Origin: Saprospiraceae bacterium
Lineage (GTDB): Bacteria; Bacteroidota; Bacteroidia; Chitinophagales; Saprospiraceae
DNA length: 64,000 nt
Assembly (NCBI GenBank): GCA_016713025.1
Contig: JADJPZ010000004.1
Span: 124,001-188,000 of the forward strand
Direction of reading: 5' to 3'
In this document: in pieces, positions 37,577-47,397 of the stretch
Numbering within the stretch: position 1 is the stretch's first letter
Layout of the letters: each line of letters starts with the position of its first letter
Position numbers and translations under genes: made by a program
Notes under the pieces: model-generated
What the model saw: the letters and a program-made list of their open reading frames with translations, nothing else
Databases searched by the model: none
Told to the model about the DNA's origin: nothing

Positions 37577-38305
37577 TTGAATATCGTGAATAAGATAATA
37601 TTGATCCTTGCTTTCGTCTTGAGTATAAATGCCCATGTGGACGCTCAGCTTAAAGACCTGATGAAAAAGGCAAAAACCGCAGCAGGTATTGCTACCGGAG
37701 ATGAAAATGAGATGAGTTCTGCCATGAAAGAAGCACTACAGTTGGGGATAGATGCTGCAGTGGTACAACTTTCTGCAGATAAGGGATATCTTGAAAGTCC
37801 ATACAAAATACTCATTCCTGAAGATGCTCAAAAAGTCATTGATAAAGTCAAATTGGTCCCGGGTTTTCAGGATGTCGAATCAAAACTCACCCTCCAAATG
37901 AACAAAGCTGCAGAAATTGCTGCAAAAAAAGCGACTCCTATCTTTGTTGATGCTTTCACAAAAATGACTGTAAAAGATGCTGCATCTATAATAAGTGGAC
38001 CTGAAAATGCAGCTACAAACTATTTAGCAACCACTTCCAGGGTTCAACTTTATGATGCATTTTTGCCAGTGATTCAAACCAGTCTCGATGAAGTAAGTGC
38101 GCGCACATATTGGAAAAGTGTCGTTGACGCGTATAATAAAATACCTTTTGTCAAAAAAATGAACCCAGCTCTGGATGATCATGTGAACAATAAGGGATTG
38201 GATGGTCTGTTTTCACTTATTGCTGTAAAAGAAAAAGGTATCAGGACGGACGTCAATCAGAGAAGCAGCGACCTCCTGAAAAAGGTTTTTGGTAAGAAAT
38301 CTTAA
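37577..38305 (+). CDS. DUF4197 secreted protein
   Basis: The 242-residue protein begins with a signal peptide (NIVNKIILILAFVLSINAHVDA) and is a helical DUF4197 domain: GIDAAVVQLSADKGYLESPYKILIP, KVKLVPGF, EIAAKKATPIFVDAFTKMTVKDAASII and GLDGLFSLIAVKEKGIR are typical. The biological role of the family is unknown. The start is a TTG at 37577; a GTG at 37586 is an alternative. It stands 125 bp after the DUF1460 gene. Confidence 0.8.
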   Translation: MNIVNKIILILAFVLSINAHVDAQLKDLMKKAKTAAGIATGDENEMSSAMKEALQLGIDAAVVQLSADKGYLESPYKILIPEDAQKVIDKVKLVPGFQDVESKLTLQMNKAAEIAAKKATPIFVDAFTKMTVKDAASIISGPENAATNYLATTSRVQLYDAFLPVIQTSLDEVSARTYWKSVVDAYNKIPFVKKMNPALDDHVNNKGLDGLFSLIAVKEKGIRTDVNQRSSDLLKKVFGKKS

Positions 38306-38382
38306 ATTTTACGTGTTTGTTTAGGAATAAGTCTTTTGATTTTTCATACTTTTACCGTCAGTAAACCAACCTTTATCTTCGA

Positions 38383-38787
38383 TTGAAACCTGTATTTGGA
38401 TTATTTGCCGGATTGAGCACAGCAGCATTGATCATAGTGATGGCTCAAATGATCAATGAAGGTCTGTACCCACAACCTATGGATCTGGACACCGATAATC
38501 ATGAAGCGCTTTCTGCGTGGATGAATACCCTACCTACCAAAATATACATCATCATAGCGATAAGTCATGGACTATCTGCCTTTGCTGCCGGACTCATCAG
38601 CAGTTTAGTATCAGGATTTGGCAGATTGACATTTGGGCTGATTGCTTTCTGTGGTATTTTTATACCTGTAATGATTTATCTTTTCACATATCATTTTCCG
38701 GTCTGGTTTGTCATCACAGATACCGTCATCACTGCTATCCTTGGTTTTGTAGGCGCCATCACCGGTAGTGCCAGATATGTAAATTAG
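38383..38787 (+). CDS. Four-helix membrane protein, unknown
   Basis: The 134-residue protein has four predicted transmembrane segments (FGLFAGLSTAALIIVMA, YIIIAISHGLSAFAAGLISS, FGLIAFCGIFIPVMIYLF and FVITDTVITAILGFVGAI) separated by a polar loop with DLDTDNHEALSAW. The start is a TTG at 38383, since no ATG is available. No family is recognised. It converges with the TonB-receptor-like gene, with 18 bp between stops. Confidence 0.6.
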   Translation: MKPVFGLFAGLSTAALIIVMAQMINEGLYPQPMDLDTDNHEALSAWMNTLPTKIYIIIAISHGLSAFAAGLISSLVSGFGRLTFGLIAFCGIFIPVMIYLFTYHFPVWFVITDTVITAILGFVGAITGSARYVN

Positions 38788-38805
38788 AGCATGTTTACAA
38801 TCCTA

Positions 38806-41220
38806 TCAATCTACCTTTACTCTTGAAGATTCACTTTCTGAAGCACTGCTTCTGCCATTCAGGTTTTTCATTTTTGTATTTCCGAACTGATAACTTGCTG
38901 TCAATCTCAATTGCCTGGTAAAGTTTCTCTGATAAAAGCTGACTCTTACATCACTGAAATCGATAGTAGCGTTTGAATTTTGCTTGTAAAACACATCGTT
39001 AAAACTCAAGGCAACCCTACCCTTTTTGTCAGCAAAAGATTTTGAAATGCCTATATTGACACCGGAGATATTATCAATAGTTAAAAATTCTTCTAAAAAT
39101 TTTGTCAGGTAAAAGCCGCCGAATTCCATTTTAAAATCTTTCGGAAGATTGGCATTGATCTGCCAGTAAGCTAACCAATGCCATCTGCTGGCTTCATATT
39201 TCAGTCCTTGATATGTTGCATTGTAAGAGTTAAATATAGCCTGATTACCTCCAAATCCATCAATGACTTTTCCCAATTTTATTGGAAAATTGAGTTGAAT
39301 TTCCACTCTCTCCTGGTTAGCTAGGTTTTCAGCTGTGGTAAATGTACGAGTACCTTCGAGTCTGGGAGCATTTTCTATGATCACATCATCAGTTTTATAA
39401 TATGCAATTCCAATAAATGGCTGGCCATCATAAGTAAGGTTGAGTTGTGCTGTATTGATGATCTCAGGGCGCAATGTCGGATTGCCTCTGGTATAAGTAA
39501 GTGAATCAATAAAATATGTAAAAGGATTTTGCTGTTGAAAGCCAGGCCTGTTGACTCTTCTGGAATATGAAGACTGAACCGCCATGTGGCTATTAAATCT
39601 GTAAAGAGCACTTGCACTTGGAAATAATTGTGTATAATTCCTATCCAAAACTATTGAATCCAATGATTTGCCGGAGATGACAGTCTGCTCAGCCCTAAGC
39701 CCTCCGTTCAATTCAATTTTTCCTAATGTTTTACTCAGATTTACATAAGCGGCGTTAATACTCTCCTTGTAAAGAAACATATTTGACTCGCGGTCAGACC
39801 TGATATTGTTTCTGTAAAAATTGAGATCATTATCTACACTTGCAAATGATGACTTCATACCTGTCTCCATTCTAAATGTAGAATCAAAGGGATGTTTATA
39901 ATCTGCTTTTGCAACATAAATATTGACCGGCTGATCTACATCTTGTGTGGAATATGATTTGTTTGTTGATCTGTCATCCGGATAAATTATCAGGTTGTTG
40001 ATATTTCTGGTATTGAATCTGTTATAGTCAAAATCAACATTGAAAGTCCTGCCGGTTTTTCTGTCAAACTCATATTTATAATAAGTGCTTCCATATAGTC
40101 CACTTCTTTTACTGTCAGAATGATTTTCTGTGATAAAAGAATTGAAAAGTTCAGTTTCCAATTGATTGTAAACCTGAGTTTTATTAAAACCATCTCCGAC
40201 CCCGCCACGTCCCCAGTACCTGAAAACTAAACCTGCAGTAGCTTTTTCAGTAGCAAAATAATCAGCGCCAAGCCTAATATTTCTAAAATTATAGCTATTA
40301 TTCTCAAGATTTTTTCCTTTATAGACTTCCTTATTGATATATCTATCCACAATAAAGGCTGAAAAATAGGTACCCTGATTAAAACTCGTATTGCCGGAAA
40401 GGTTGATTTTACCATTGCGATACGTAGCATTAACTGATGGATTGATACGATAGTAATCTTTTGTATTACCATTGACATCAGATTGGTCTACCCTAAAGCC
40501 CCCAAGGGTCATAGCCGCAGTTCCTTTGAAACCCAGATCTGCATTCCTTTTCAGTACTATGTTCAGGATTGGTCCGCCGGCTGCATCAAACTGAGCTCCC
40601 GGTTGGGTGATGAGCTCAATCTTTTCTATCTGATCACCAGGCATATCTCTAAGGACAGCATTCATATCGGTATAAAGTGACGGCTTACCATCAATCCAGA
40701 TTTGAAGATTTTGACTTCCACCGAGAGTCACTCTATCCTGTGTAACTACAACACCCGGTACTTTCTGGAGAATTTCCATAGCTGTACCACCTGCTGCTAC
40801 AGCACTGTTGGCTACATTTACTACAAGCCTATCGGATTTTTGCTCTAAAAAAGGTCTTTTAGCTGTAATCACAGGTTCATCCAATACTATACCTCTGTTT
40901 ATAAAATTGATATCCACTGTGGCAAATTGATTTGAAGCTTTGAGTTCAAAAATGTCACTGTAAATACTTGTATACCCCAAAAATGAAGCTAAAAGTCTGT
41001 ACTGACCAGGTGATACGTTTTCGATTTTGTAGGCACCAAGGTCGTCAGTAAGACTTCCTTTTATTAAGAGAGAATCACCGGCTGCGATAAGAGATGCTGA
41101 AGCAAAAGGAATCGGATTTCCATTTTCGTCCCTGATGATACCCTTGACTATCAATTGGCTATAAGCGCTTACAACAAATAAAGTGATGATAAGTGTGAAG
41201 TAATAACGATTCATCTGCAT
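38806..41220 (-). CDS. TonB-dependent-receptor-like outer-membrane beta-barrel protein
   Basis: An 804-residue protein with signal peptide, an N-terminal carboxypeptidase-regulatory-like Ig fold (KGIIRDENGNPIPFASASL, ENVSPGQYRLLASFLGYTS), a plug-like region (VVVTQDRVTLGGSQNLQIWIDG, IEKIELITQPGAQFDAAGG) and a large barrel ending in aromatic-rich strands. This is the outer_membrane_beta_3 group, which resembles but lacks a clear TonB box. It may take up oligosaccharides or another substrate. No SusD partner is beside it. Confidence 0.85.
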   Translation of the reverse strand: MQMNRYYFTLIITLFVVSAYSQLIVKGIIRDENGNPIPFASASLIAAGDSLLIKGSLTDDLGAYKIENVSPGQYRLLASFLGYTSIYSDIFELKASNQFATVDINFINRGIVLDEPVITAKRPFLEQKSDRLVVNVANSAVAAGGTAMEILQKVPGVVVTQDRVTLGGSQNLQIWIDGKPSLYTDMNAVLRDMPGDQIEKIELITQPGAQFDAAGGPILNIVLKRNADLGFKGTAAMTLGGFRVDQSDVNGNTKDYYRINPSVNATYRNGKINLSGNTSFNQGTYFSAFIVDRYINKEVYKGKNLENNSYNFRNIRLGADYFATEKATAGLVFRYWGRGGVGDGFNKTQVYNQLETELFNSFITENHSDSKRSGLYGSTYYKYEFDRKTGRTFNVDFDYNRFNTRNINNLIIYPDDRSTNKSYSTQDVDQPVNIYVAKADYKHPFDSTFRMETGMKSSFASVDNDLNFYRNNIRSDRESNMFLYKESINAAYVNLSKTLGKIELNGGLRAEQTVISGKSLDSIVLDRNYTQLFPSASALYRFNSHMAVQSSYSRRVNRPGFQQQNPFTYFIDSLTYTRGNPTLRPEIINTAQLNLTYDGQPFIGIAYYKTDDVIIENAPRLEGTRTFTTAENLANQERVEIQLNFPIKLGKVIDGFGGNQAIFNSYNATYQGLKYEASRWHWLAYWQINANLPKDFKMEFGGFYLTKFLEEFLTIDNISGVNIGISKSFADKKGRVALSFNDVFYKQNSNATIDFSDVRVSFYQRNFTRQLRLTASYQFGNTKMKNLNGRSSASESESSRVKVD

Positions 41221-41385
41221 AGTGATCTTTGATTTGATTGTTTGATTTTTTGGAATTGGAGTATGTTTAGATTGCTAATATTTGCCTTTTAAGGCACTCC
41301 GAAGAATTATCTGAATACATGTAAAGACGTTATGAAATTCAGTATGGTTGCAAAAAACTTGAATAATATTTCTGTAACTATTGAT

Positions 41386-41607
41386 TTAGAGTATGTTTAA
41401 ATTTTGTTTTTAGATAATGAAGTGAGCTTATTTTGAGTTAAAAGAGGTAAATTTTGCAGGCCGCCGCGGCGGATGTGCAATTCGACCTGGCTTACTCTGA
41501 ACTTAAATAAATTTTGCTTTAAAATTCGGCAGGCAGGCGAAAAATTTAACAAATGTGCAGCCAATATATGACGTATTATTGCTAAAGGACAAATTTTAAA
41601 CACTCGT
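41386..41607. repeat. Family-2 repeat (TTTAAAC-ended inverted repeat)
   Basis: TTAGAGTATGTTTAAATTTTG at the left end is matched by CAAATTTTAAACACTCG at the right, a ~20-bp imperfect inverted repeat about 220 bp apart. Single ends of this family also occur near 5565, 9516, 13178 and 41772, and a second pair at 47398-47557. Confidence 0.55.
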
Positions 41608-42070
41608 AGGTATATTCAAAATTTTTCTTATTTGTAAATTAAAAGATAATGATTTTGGCAATAAGATAATCAACGAATTTGGATTGCCAGAAAACTAATT
41701 TTATATGCGTGCATGTGAGATAAATAAAGACGATTATATTTAAGCCAGGTTCATAATATATTGATTTTATGTCAATAAAAATTTAAACATGCGCTAAATT
41801 TCATTTTCATATAAAATTTAAGAATCGCGAATTGTTTTGAAATAAATATTTTAAATTGGCTTTGTATTTTTAACTTATCAATAATATCTAAATAATGTAT
41901 CGCATCGAAGTTACAGTTTTCTACCTGAAGCAGGCAGAAACTGAGACGGATGGGGGTATTAATTAATACCTAAATATCTAAAATGAGTTCCGTAATGAAG
42001 ATCCAAAGTACAACCTGCCCGCTTCGGAGCAGGCGGGTAAAATAAGCATTTTTGACGACAAATAGTACTT

Positions 42071-42200
42071 TGTGCAGCTATGCTGTAGTCATCGCTACAG
42101 CATAGCTGCACACGGTATGGTGCATGACTGAACGGTGCGACTGCAAAATTGAGTGGGAGCTCAATTTAGTGAAGGAACCGTCAGCACACCTGACGGCATG
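42071..42200. ncRNA. Cluster of three hairpins, possible structured RNA or element
   Basis: An 18-bp perfect inverted repeat (TGTGCAGCTATGCTGTAG at 42071-42088, 6-nt loop, complement at 42095-42112) is followed by AAATTGAG/CTCAATTT at about 42147-42168 and CCGTCAG/CTGACGG at about 42179-42197. None has a T-run, so a simple terminator is unlikely. The order of three stems would suit a small RNA, a cis-element or a recombination site; the assignment is a guess. Confidence 0.3.
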
Positions 42201-42322
42201 GTCATCTTGTTTCATAGGTCAGAATGCAGTAATTTTGGTCTGGAATAGGAAATTCATTTTAGATTTTTAGGTAAAAGTCACAAGTTACAAACTTGCACCA
42301 GCATGGGGTTTGTAAATACACA

Positions 42323-42360
42323 AAAGCCACACAACTTTTGATTTGTTATGTGGCTTTTTA
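42323..42360 (-). terminator. Terminator downstream of the CoA-transferase gene
   Basis: AAAAGCCACA pairs with TGTGGCTTTT, extended by AAC/GTT across one mismatch, around a short loop. T-runs are present on both strands. It lies 27 bp from the stop of the minus-strand gene at 42387. Confidence 0.7.
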
Positions 42361-42386
42361 CAAAAAAGATGCCAGTAAATGAAGTT

Positions 42387-43673
42387 CTAAAAGATCTTAA
42401 ATCTTTCAAAACATGCTTTTTCCAGATCTTCTCTGTCATCTGGATGGGCAATATTGATTAAGGCTTTTGCTCTCTGTCTCAGGTTTTTGCCATACAGGTA
42501 TGCGACACCTTGCTCAGTCACTATATAATGGGCATGAGATCTTGTGGCTACTACACCTGCTCCTTGTTTCAGGAATGGCACGATTCTGCCTAATCCTTTA
42601 TTGGTTCTGGATGGTAATGCTATGATCGGTTTTCCTCCCTGACTCAATGATGCGCCTCTGAGAAAGTCCATCTGACCACCCACTCCGCTGAACTGATAAG
42701 TACCTATGGAATCAGAACATATCTGACCTGTCAGGTCTACTTCAATCGAAGCGTTGATCGCTACTACTTTAGGATTTCTCTTGATGACATGAGGATCATT
42801 GACATAGTCTATATCCAAGAATGAAAATGCAGGATTATCATCTATATAATCGTAGAGGTTTCGGCTGCCAAGAGCAAAACCTGTGACTATCTTATTGGGG
42901 TGTATGGCTTTATATTTGTTGGTAACCACGTCCTTGTCAAAGAGATCAATGATACCATCTGACAACATTTCTGTGTGTACACCTAAGTCTTTATGGTTAC
43001 CAAGACATCGCAATACAGCATCCGGTATAGCTCCGATACCCATTTGAATAGTACTTCTGTCCTCTATTAAATTGGCTATGTGTTCACCTATTTTTATTTC
43101 GTCAGCACCTACCCGTTCTCCAAATGAAGCTTGATGCAATGGTTCTTCAAAATAGGTAATGGCGTGAAATCTTTTTGTATGGATCAGACCGTCGCCATGA
43201 GTTCTGGGTACATTCGGATTCACTTGAGCTATCACTTTTTTGGCTGTATTGACTGCAGACCTTGCCACGTCCACTGACACACCCATAGAGCAATAACCAT
43301 GTTTGTCCGGCGGAGAAACCTGAACAATCGCCACATCAATGGGCAGGATATTTCTTTTAAACAGTTCCGGTATCTCACTTAAAAATATAGGAACGTAATC
43401 TGCCCGACCTTCATTGACATCTTTTCGTATGGGTTCTGAGACAAATAGTGAGTTAATATTGAATGAGTCTTCCATTCCGGGCTGATCTACAAAAATCTGG
43501 CCTAAAACACTAATGAATACTAACTCAACATCCTTTAATCTATCAGACTGAAAAGATAGTTCTTTCAGCATGTTGGTGGGAGTTTGTGCACTTCCATGGA
43601 TAAAGACTCTGTCTCCACTTTTGACCAATTGTAATGCTTCGGCTGCAGAGATATAATTTACAGGTAATCGCAT
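42387..43673 (-). CDS. Acetyl-CoA hydrolase/4-hydroxybutyrate CoA-transferase family protein
   Basis: The 428-residue protein has the family's N-terminal SAAEALQLVKSGDRVFIHG, SPPDKHGYCSMGVSVD, IGAIPDAVL, VHTEMLSDGIIDL (catalytic Glu region) and RSHAHYIVTEQGVAYLYG. Members transfer CoA between short-chain acyl-CoAs and carboxylates, or hydrolyse acetyl-CoA. The exact substrate cannot be read from sequence. It is transcribed alone and ends at the terminator at 42323. Confidence 0.9.
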   Translation of the reverse strand: MRLPVNYISAAEALQLVKSGDRVFIHGSAQTPTNMLKELSFQSDRLKDVELVFISVLGQIFVDQPGMEDSFNINSLFVSEPIRKDVNEGRADYVPIFLSEIPELFKRNILPIDVAIVQVSPPDKHGYCSMGVSVDVARSAVNTAKKVIAQVNPNVPRTHGDGLIHTKRFHAITYFEEPLHQASFGERVGADEIKIGEHIANLIEDRSTIQMGIGAIPDAVLRCLGNHKDLGVHTEMLSDGIIDLFDKDVVTNKYKAIHPNKIVTGFALGSRNLYDYIDDNPAFSFLDIDYVNDPHVIKRNPKVVAINASIEVDLTGQICSDSIGTYQFSGVGGQMDFLRGASLSQGGKPIIALPSRTNKGLGRIVPFLKQGAGVVATRSHAHYIVTEQGVAYLYGKNLRQRAKALINIAHPDDREDLEKACFERFKIF

Positions 43674-43850
43674 ATTTATACTAATTTTAATTCTGCTGCA
43701 AAGGAACGACTTTTAACTTAATCTCATATATGATATCTGTCAGTTATATGAATAATTAAAATCATTTGAATTAAAATTTAGACCTGCATTGTTAGGTATT
43801 TTACCATTTTTGGTGCAATCTTTGCATTAGAAATTTTAAATGTTTCAATA

Positions 43851-45548
43851 ATGACTGAAGGCCAACAGGCTCCACGTACCCAAGCCCAGATATCCAGGGC
43901 TGCCATACAGCGATTGTACGTATCAATGAGACACCTCTTTCTGAGAGGTGGATATAAACCATTAGGAGTCTCAGGAGAGTCCATGATCGAGGCAATGCTC
44001 TCACTGAAACCTGAAATTTACGGTCTTATCGCTGATGAAGAGAAAGTAGAACTTGAAGGTCTGCTATATATATTTCAGAGGTTGCCAAAAGGTATCGAAC
44101 AGTGCAGATATATCAAATTGATCTCCAGGGAAGGATATGATCATTCTCATTTTGAAAAACATGTGCCGCCCCGCAGGAAGCGCGATTGTTATAGGGTAGA
44201 TGAGGAACAGATGTTTATTGAAATGACGAGAGGGGGAAGTGATATTTATGATATCCTCACCCACCTGACATTTATGTATATTGAATCTGAAAAAATCAGA
44301 AAAAACAGCCTGGATTCCCGTGGCAGAAAAAATCGGTCATGGCTCATGCTTGAGAAACTAATAGCAGATATTCATGAAGAAAAAGAAATCAACGTCGAAG
44401 TGGGTTTTACCTACCTTAATACCATCCTCGGAAGAACTTACGACGAAGTGGCATCCGCTTATGGCAGATTTGAAAAGTCAGCCGAAGTAAATAGCCTGTT
44501 TGAGATCACTTACTGGCTGGGCAAACTGAGTATGGAAGAATTTTTGACTCAGATAGATAGAGAAATCACCTTTTCGCCCGCACTACGAGAGAATTTGGGC
44601 AACCACATTTATGGTGAAAAATGGGCAAACACTATCAAAAAGACACTGTGGGATAATGATCTTTTCGAAAGACCTATTCACATCATCAGTGCCAATTTAC
44701 ATAGCGTGATGAATTGTTTTTACGCCAAGTCTGCACTGACCAAAAAAGTAAAGTTTGAAAGCTTGGAGCAGTTTGCTGAAATTCTCAGTATGGATGACAA
44801 TGCAGATATGAGAGCCCTTGTGACCGATTTTGCTTTAAAAAATGGAATGAAAAAACTATCAGACACTAGCGGAACCAATATAGGTGTTCAGATATTTGAT
44901 AGTGCGTGTATAGATATCAAAAATGTAGCGGAAGAAATTGGGTTTACTCAAAAACCAAAGGACAAAAGTCCGGTTTTTATTGTAATGGATTATGCTTTTG
45001 GAGAGCAAGCCTACGAAACCATGGATGAATTGCTCAAGCCTTATGTGATCCATGAGCAGAGAAATCGCCTCAATGTCAGATCCATCAATATCATGGGTAA
45101 GGCCGGGATACTCGAAGGTGACAAAGGGGATATTATGATCCCCACAGCCCATGTATTTGAAGGAACTGCGGACAACTATCCACTTGAGAATTCTCTTACA
45201 CCATCCATGTTTGATGGTTGTGGACTTGGAGTATATGAAGGGACAATGATTACTGTTCTGGGTACTTCATTGCAAAACAAAGATATTCTGACCTATTTTT
45301 GGAGATCGTCCTGGAAGGCCGTAGGATTGGAGATGGAAGGAGCTCACTACCAGAAGGCGATACAAGCAGCGTCAAAAATTCGGAATAATATCAGACCGGA
45401 TATCAAATTGAGATATGCATATTATGCATCTGACAATCCTCTAGAAACAGGCAGCACTCTTGCTTCAGGAAGTCTGGGACTTGACGGGGTCAAACCCACA
45501 TATCTCATCACTCTGGAAATACTAAAGGGTTGTTTGAAGGATGATTGA
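43851..45548 (+). CDS. DUF6909-like protein with C-terminal nucleoside-phosphorylase-like region
   Basis: The 565-residue protein is helical in its first half (ISRAAIQRLYVSMRHLFLRGGYKPLGVSG). The C-terminal ~200 residues look like a nucleosidase/phosphorylase fold: VFIVMDYAFGEQAYETMDEL, IMGKAGILEGDKGDIMIPTAHVFEG and GLEMEGAHYQ, the last similar to the MEGA ribose-contacting motif. I recall a conserved Bacteroidota family (DUF6909) with this look but no proven activity. It has no signal peptide. It diverges from the CoA-transferase gene by about 180 bp. Confidence 0.6.
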   Translation: MTEGQQAPRTQAQISRAAIQRLYVSMRHLFLRGGYKPLGVSGESMIEAMLSLKPEIYGLIADEEKVELEGLLYIFQRLPKGIEQCRYIKLISREGYDHSHFEKHVPPRRKRDCYRVDEEQMFIEMTRGGSDIYDILTHLTFMYIESEKIRKNSLDSRGRKNRSWLMLEKLIADIHEEKEINVEVGFTYLNTILGRTYDEVASAYGRFEKSAEVNSLFEITYWLGKLSMEEFLTQIDREITFSPALRENLGNHIYGEKWANTIKKTLWDNDLFERPIHIISANLHSVMNCFYAKSALTKKVKFESLEQFAEILSMDDNADMRALVTDFALKNGMKKLSDTSGTNIGVQIFDSACIDIKNVAEEIGFTQKPKDKSPVFIVMDYAFGEQAYETMDELLKPYVIHEQRNRLNVRSINIMGKAGILEGDKGDIMIPTAHVFEGTADNYPLENSLTPSMFDGCGLGVYEGTMITVLGTSLQNKDILTYFWRSSWKAVGLEMEGAHYQKAIQAASKIRNNIRPDIKLRYAYYASDNPLETGSTLASGSLGLDGVKPTYLITLEILKGCLKDD

Positions 45549-45671
45549 AAGTAGATAAATTTATTTGCAATATATTGTATTATAGATATATATAAATATA
45601 AATATTGTTAATGTAATTCATTAGAAAATAATTAAATTTTGAATATTCATGTGATAAAGTATGTAAATGGT

Positions 45672-45679
45672 TAATTTTG
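45672..45679 (+). promoter_or_regulatory. Possible -7 element for the barrel gene at 45748
   Basis: TAATTTTG matches TAnnTTTG 69 bp before the start codon. No clear -33 box is seen. Confidence 0.4.
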
Positions 45680-45747
45680 CGGCCTTAATTCTTTTTACTC
45701 CAATCTATTTGGTGTAGAATAATTTTTTTAACTAAATATTTCAGTAT

Positions 45748-46473
45748 ATGAAAAACTTGATGATTCTTTTAACATTTGTTTTTGTGGGGCACCTGATGGC
45801 GACAGCCCAGGAAGACACTCAGATGAAAGAGGAGATGAAAGTCTCTACCGATACCTCGATGACTTGTTCTGATTGTGATCGCAATATCATATCAGTGGGA
45901 GGTAAGTATTATTTCAATACCCTTAGCAATACACGGACAACACTTTCCAATAGTGGTTTTATCCTCGAGCAGGAAGCCATAGAGTATCAGGTTAGATTGT
46001 ACAATTTACCCAAGATATTCTATTATCAGCAATTGGGTACATTAAACAGTACTAACTATGTGTCGGTGACAGGTATAGGTCTTAAGGAAGATTTTCGTTT
46101 TCCTGTGTTCAAGTCATCTGCATTTATTTTCACTCCGTATGTTGAGCTTGGAGGTGGGCTCTTCAGAATGAATATCGCCAAAGGTGTGAAATCAAATTCC
46201 ATCACATCTGTTCTGGGATCTCAGACCGAAAGCCACACTCTTGACAATTTTGTAGTAACGGGTGATGTTGGTATTGATCTGGGAGGAAAGTTTAAACTTA
46301 ACAACAGAAGCGTATCTATAACTGTCAATGGTGGATATATAGCCAATTTTCCCACTGAATGGAGACTTGCAGGTTCTTTGGCATTTAAGGAAAAAATTAA
46401 CCTTGCCAGTCCTTATGCCGGAGCAACGATAAGAATCGATATGAATGATTGCGGTAGCAATTGCTGCAAATAA
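45748..46473 (+). CDS. Secreted beta-barrel-like protein with terminal Cys clusters
   Basis: The 241-residue protein has a signal peptide (MKNLMILLTFVFVGHLMATA), then MTCSDCD near residue 38 and, at the very C-terminus, DCGSNCCK. In between are alternating aromatic/polar strands (GGKYYFNTLSN, PYVELGGGLFRMN, NGGYIANFPTEW) like an eight- to ten-strand outer-membrane barrel. The CxxC and CxxxCC pairs might bind metal or form disulfides between the ends. I recognise no named family. Confidence 0.6.
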   Translation: MKNLMILLTFVFVGHLMATAQEDTQMKEEMKVSTDTSMTCSDCDRNIISVGGKYYFNTLSNTRTTLSNSGFILEQEAIEYQVRLYNLPKIFYYQQLGTLNSTNYVSVTGIGLKEDFRFPVFKSSAFIFTPYVELGGGLFRMNIAKGVKSNSITSVLGSQTESHTLDNFVVTGDVGIDLGGKFKLNNRSVSITVNGGYIANFPTEWRLAGSLAFKEKINLASPYAGATIRIDMNDCGSNCCK

Positions 46474-46621
46474 TTGATTCTATTAAGGAAATAATCACTA
46501 AATATCATGATCATTTATGACTTAAGTCATTTCAAATAGCTATAGAATCGTTGATATTTGTACAATAAGTAAGCTTACCAATAAAATGGTAGATTAAATT
46601 ACTTATTTGAATAATTTTATT

Positions 46622-47368
46622 ATGAATAGGCGAATTAATATAATCCTGATTACTATTCTTGGATTTTCAGCTTGCAGCCCAATATATTATGCACCGAGTA
46701 TTCAAAATGTTCCAATGATCTCCTGTAAAGGTGAGAAAAATATATCTTTATCGGCAGGTTCGAGTAATATAAATAATATTTTTAATACTATTTCTACCCT
46801 CGACCTGCAAAGTGCATATGGAATCACTAATCATTTATCTTTTCAAATTAATGGTGGCTATTATTTTGCTAAAGAAGATAAAAGTGATGCTGGAGGATCA
46901 GGCCATATGTTAGAGACGGGAATAGGATATTTTACAAAAATTAATAAAAACACAATAGTTGAATGTTTTGGAATTTTTGGATTTGGAGATTTTAATAACA
47001 AAATCGAAATATCAGCTATTAGTGCAAAAGGTAATTATCAAAACATTTCAGGAAGTTTAATAAGGTTAGGTATCCAACCTGCCTTTGGATTCAAATTTAA
47101 ATCATTTGAAGCTGCTTTGTCTTCAAGAATGGTAAGATTAGAATATAAAAATATTAGAGGGTATTTATTGTATGGTGGAATTGACCAGGTAGATTTATTA
47201 AAAAATAAGAATTCACATTACCTATTTGAACCTGCAATAAGTTTGAAAACAGGGTGGGAAAATATAAAATTCCAGTTGCAATATGGCAGAAGTTTTAATT
47301 TGACCAATCCCAACTTCAGACAAGGAAAGGATTTTATTTCAATTGGGCTGAATTTTAATTTTAATTAG
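46622..47368 (+). CDS. Outer-membrane barrel-like lipoprotein, unknown
   Basis: From ATG 46622 (MNRRINIILITILGFSACS) the protein has a lipobox FSAC, so it is a lipoprotein. The body alternates strands (NISLSAGSSNINN, LSFQINGGYYFA, TGIGYFTK, LEPAISLKTGWENIKFQLQYGRSF) and ends ISIGLNFNFN, as in outer-membrane barrels. Length is 248 residues. It may be co-transcribed with the barrel gene upstream, 150 bp away. Confidence 0.55.
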   Translation: MNRRINIILITILGFSACSPIYYAPSIQNVPMISCKGEKNISLSAGSSNINNIFNTISTLDLQSAYGITNHLSFQINGGYYFAKEDKSDAGGSGHMLETGIGYFTKINKNTIVECFGIFGFGDFNNKIEISAISAKGNYQNISGSLIRLGIQPAFGFKFKSFEAALSSRMVRLEYKNIRGYLLYGGIDQVDLLKNKNSHYLFEPAISLKTGWENIKFQLQYGRSFNLTNPNFRQGKDFISIGLNFNFN

Positions 47369-47397
47369 CAAAATCAAGTTTGTAAATAATATCCAAA

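Larger units (their letters stand above)
41221..42322. other. 1.1-kb gene-free region with repeats and hairpins
   Basis: No gene is recognised in this long divergent gap. It holds family-2 repeat ends (41386-41405, 41588-41607 and 41772-41795), several direct hints of repeated DNA and, at 42071-42200, three inverted repeats listed separately. Confidence 0.5.

Noticed and set aside
42071..42112. 18-bp hairpin as an intrinsic terminator
   Set aside because: No T-run follows on either strand and no gene ends near it.
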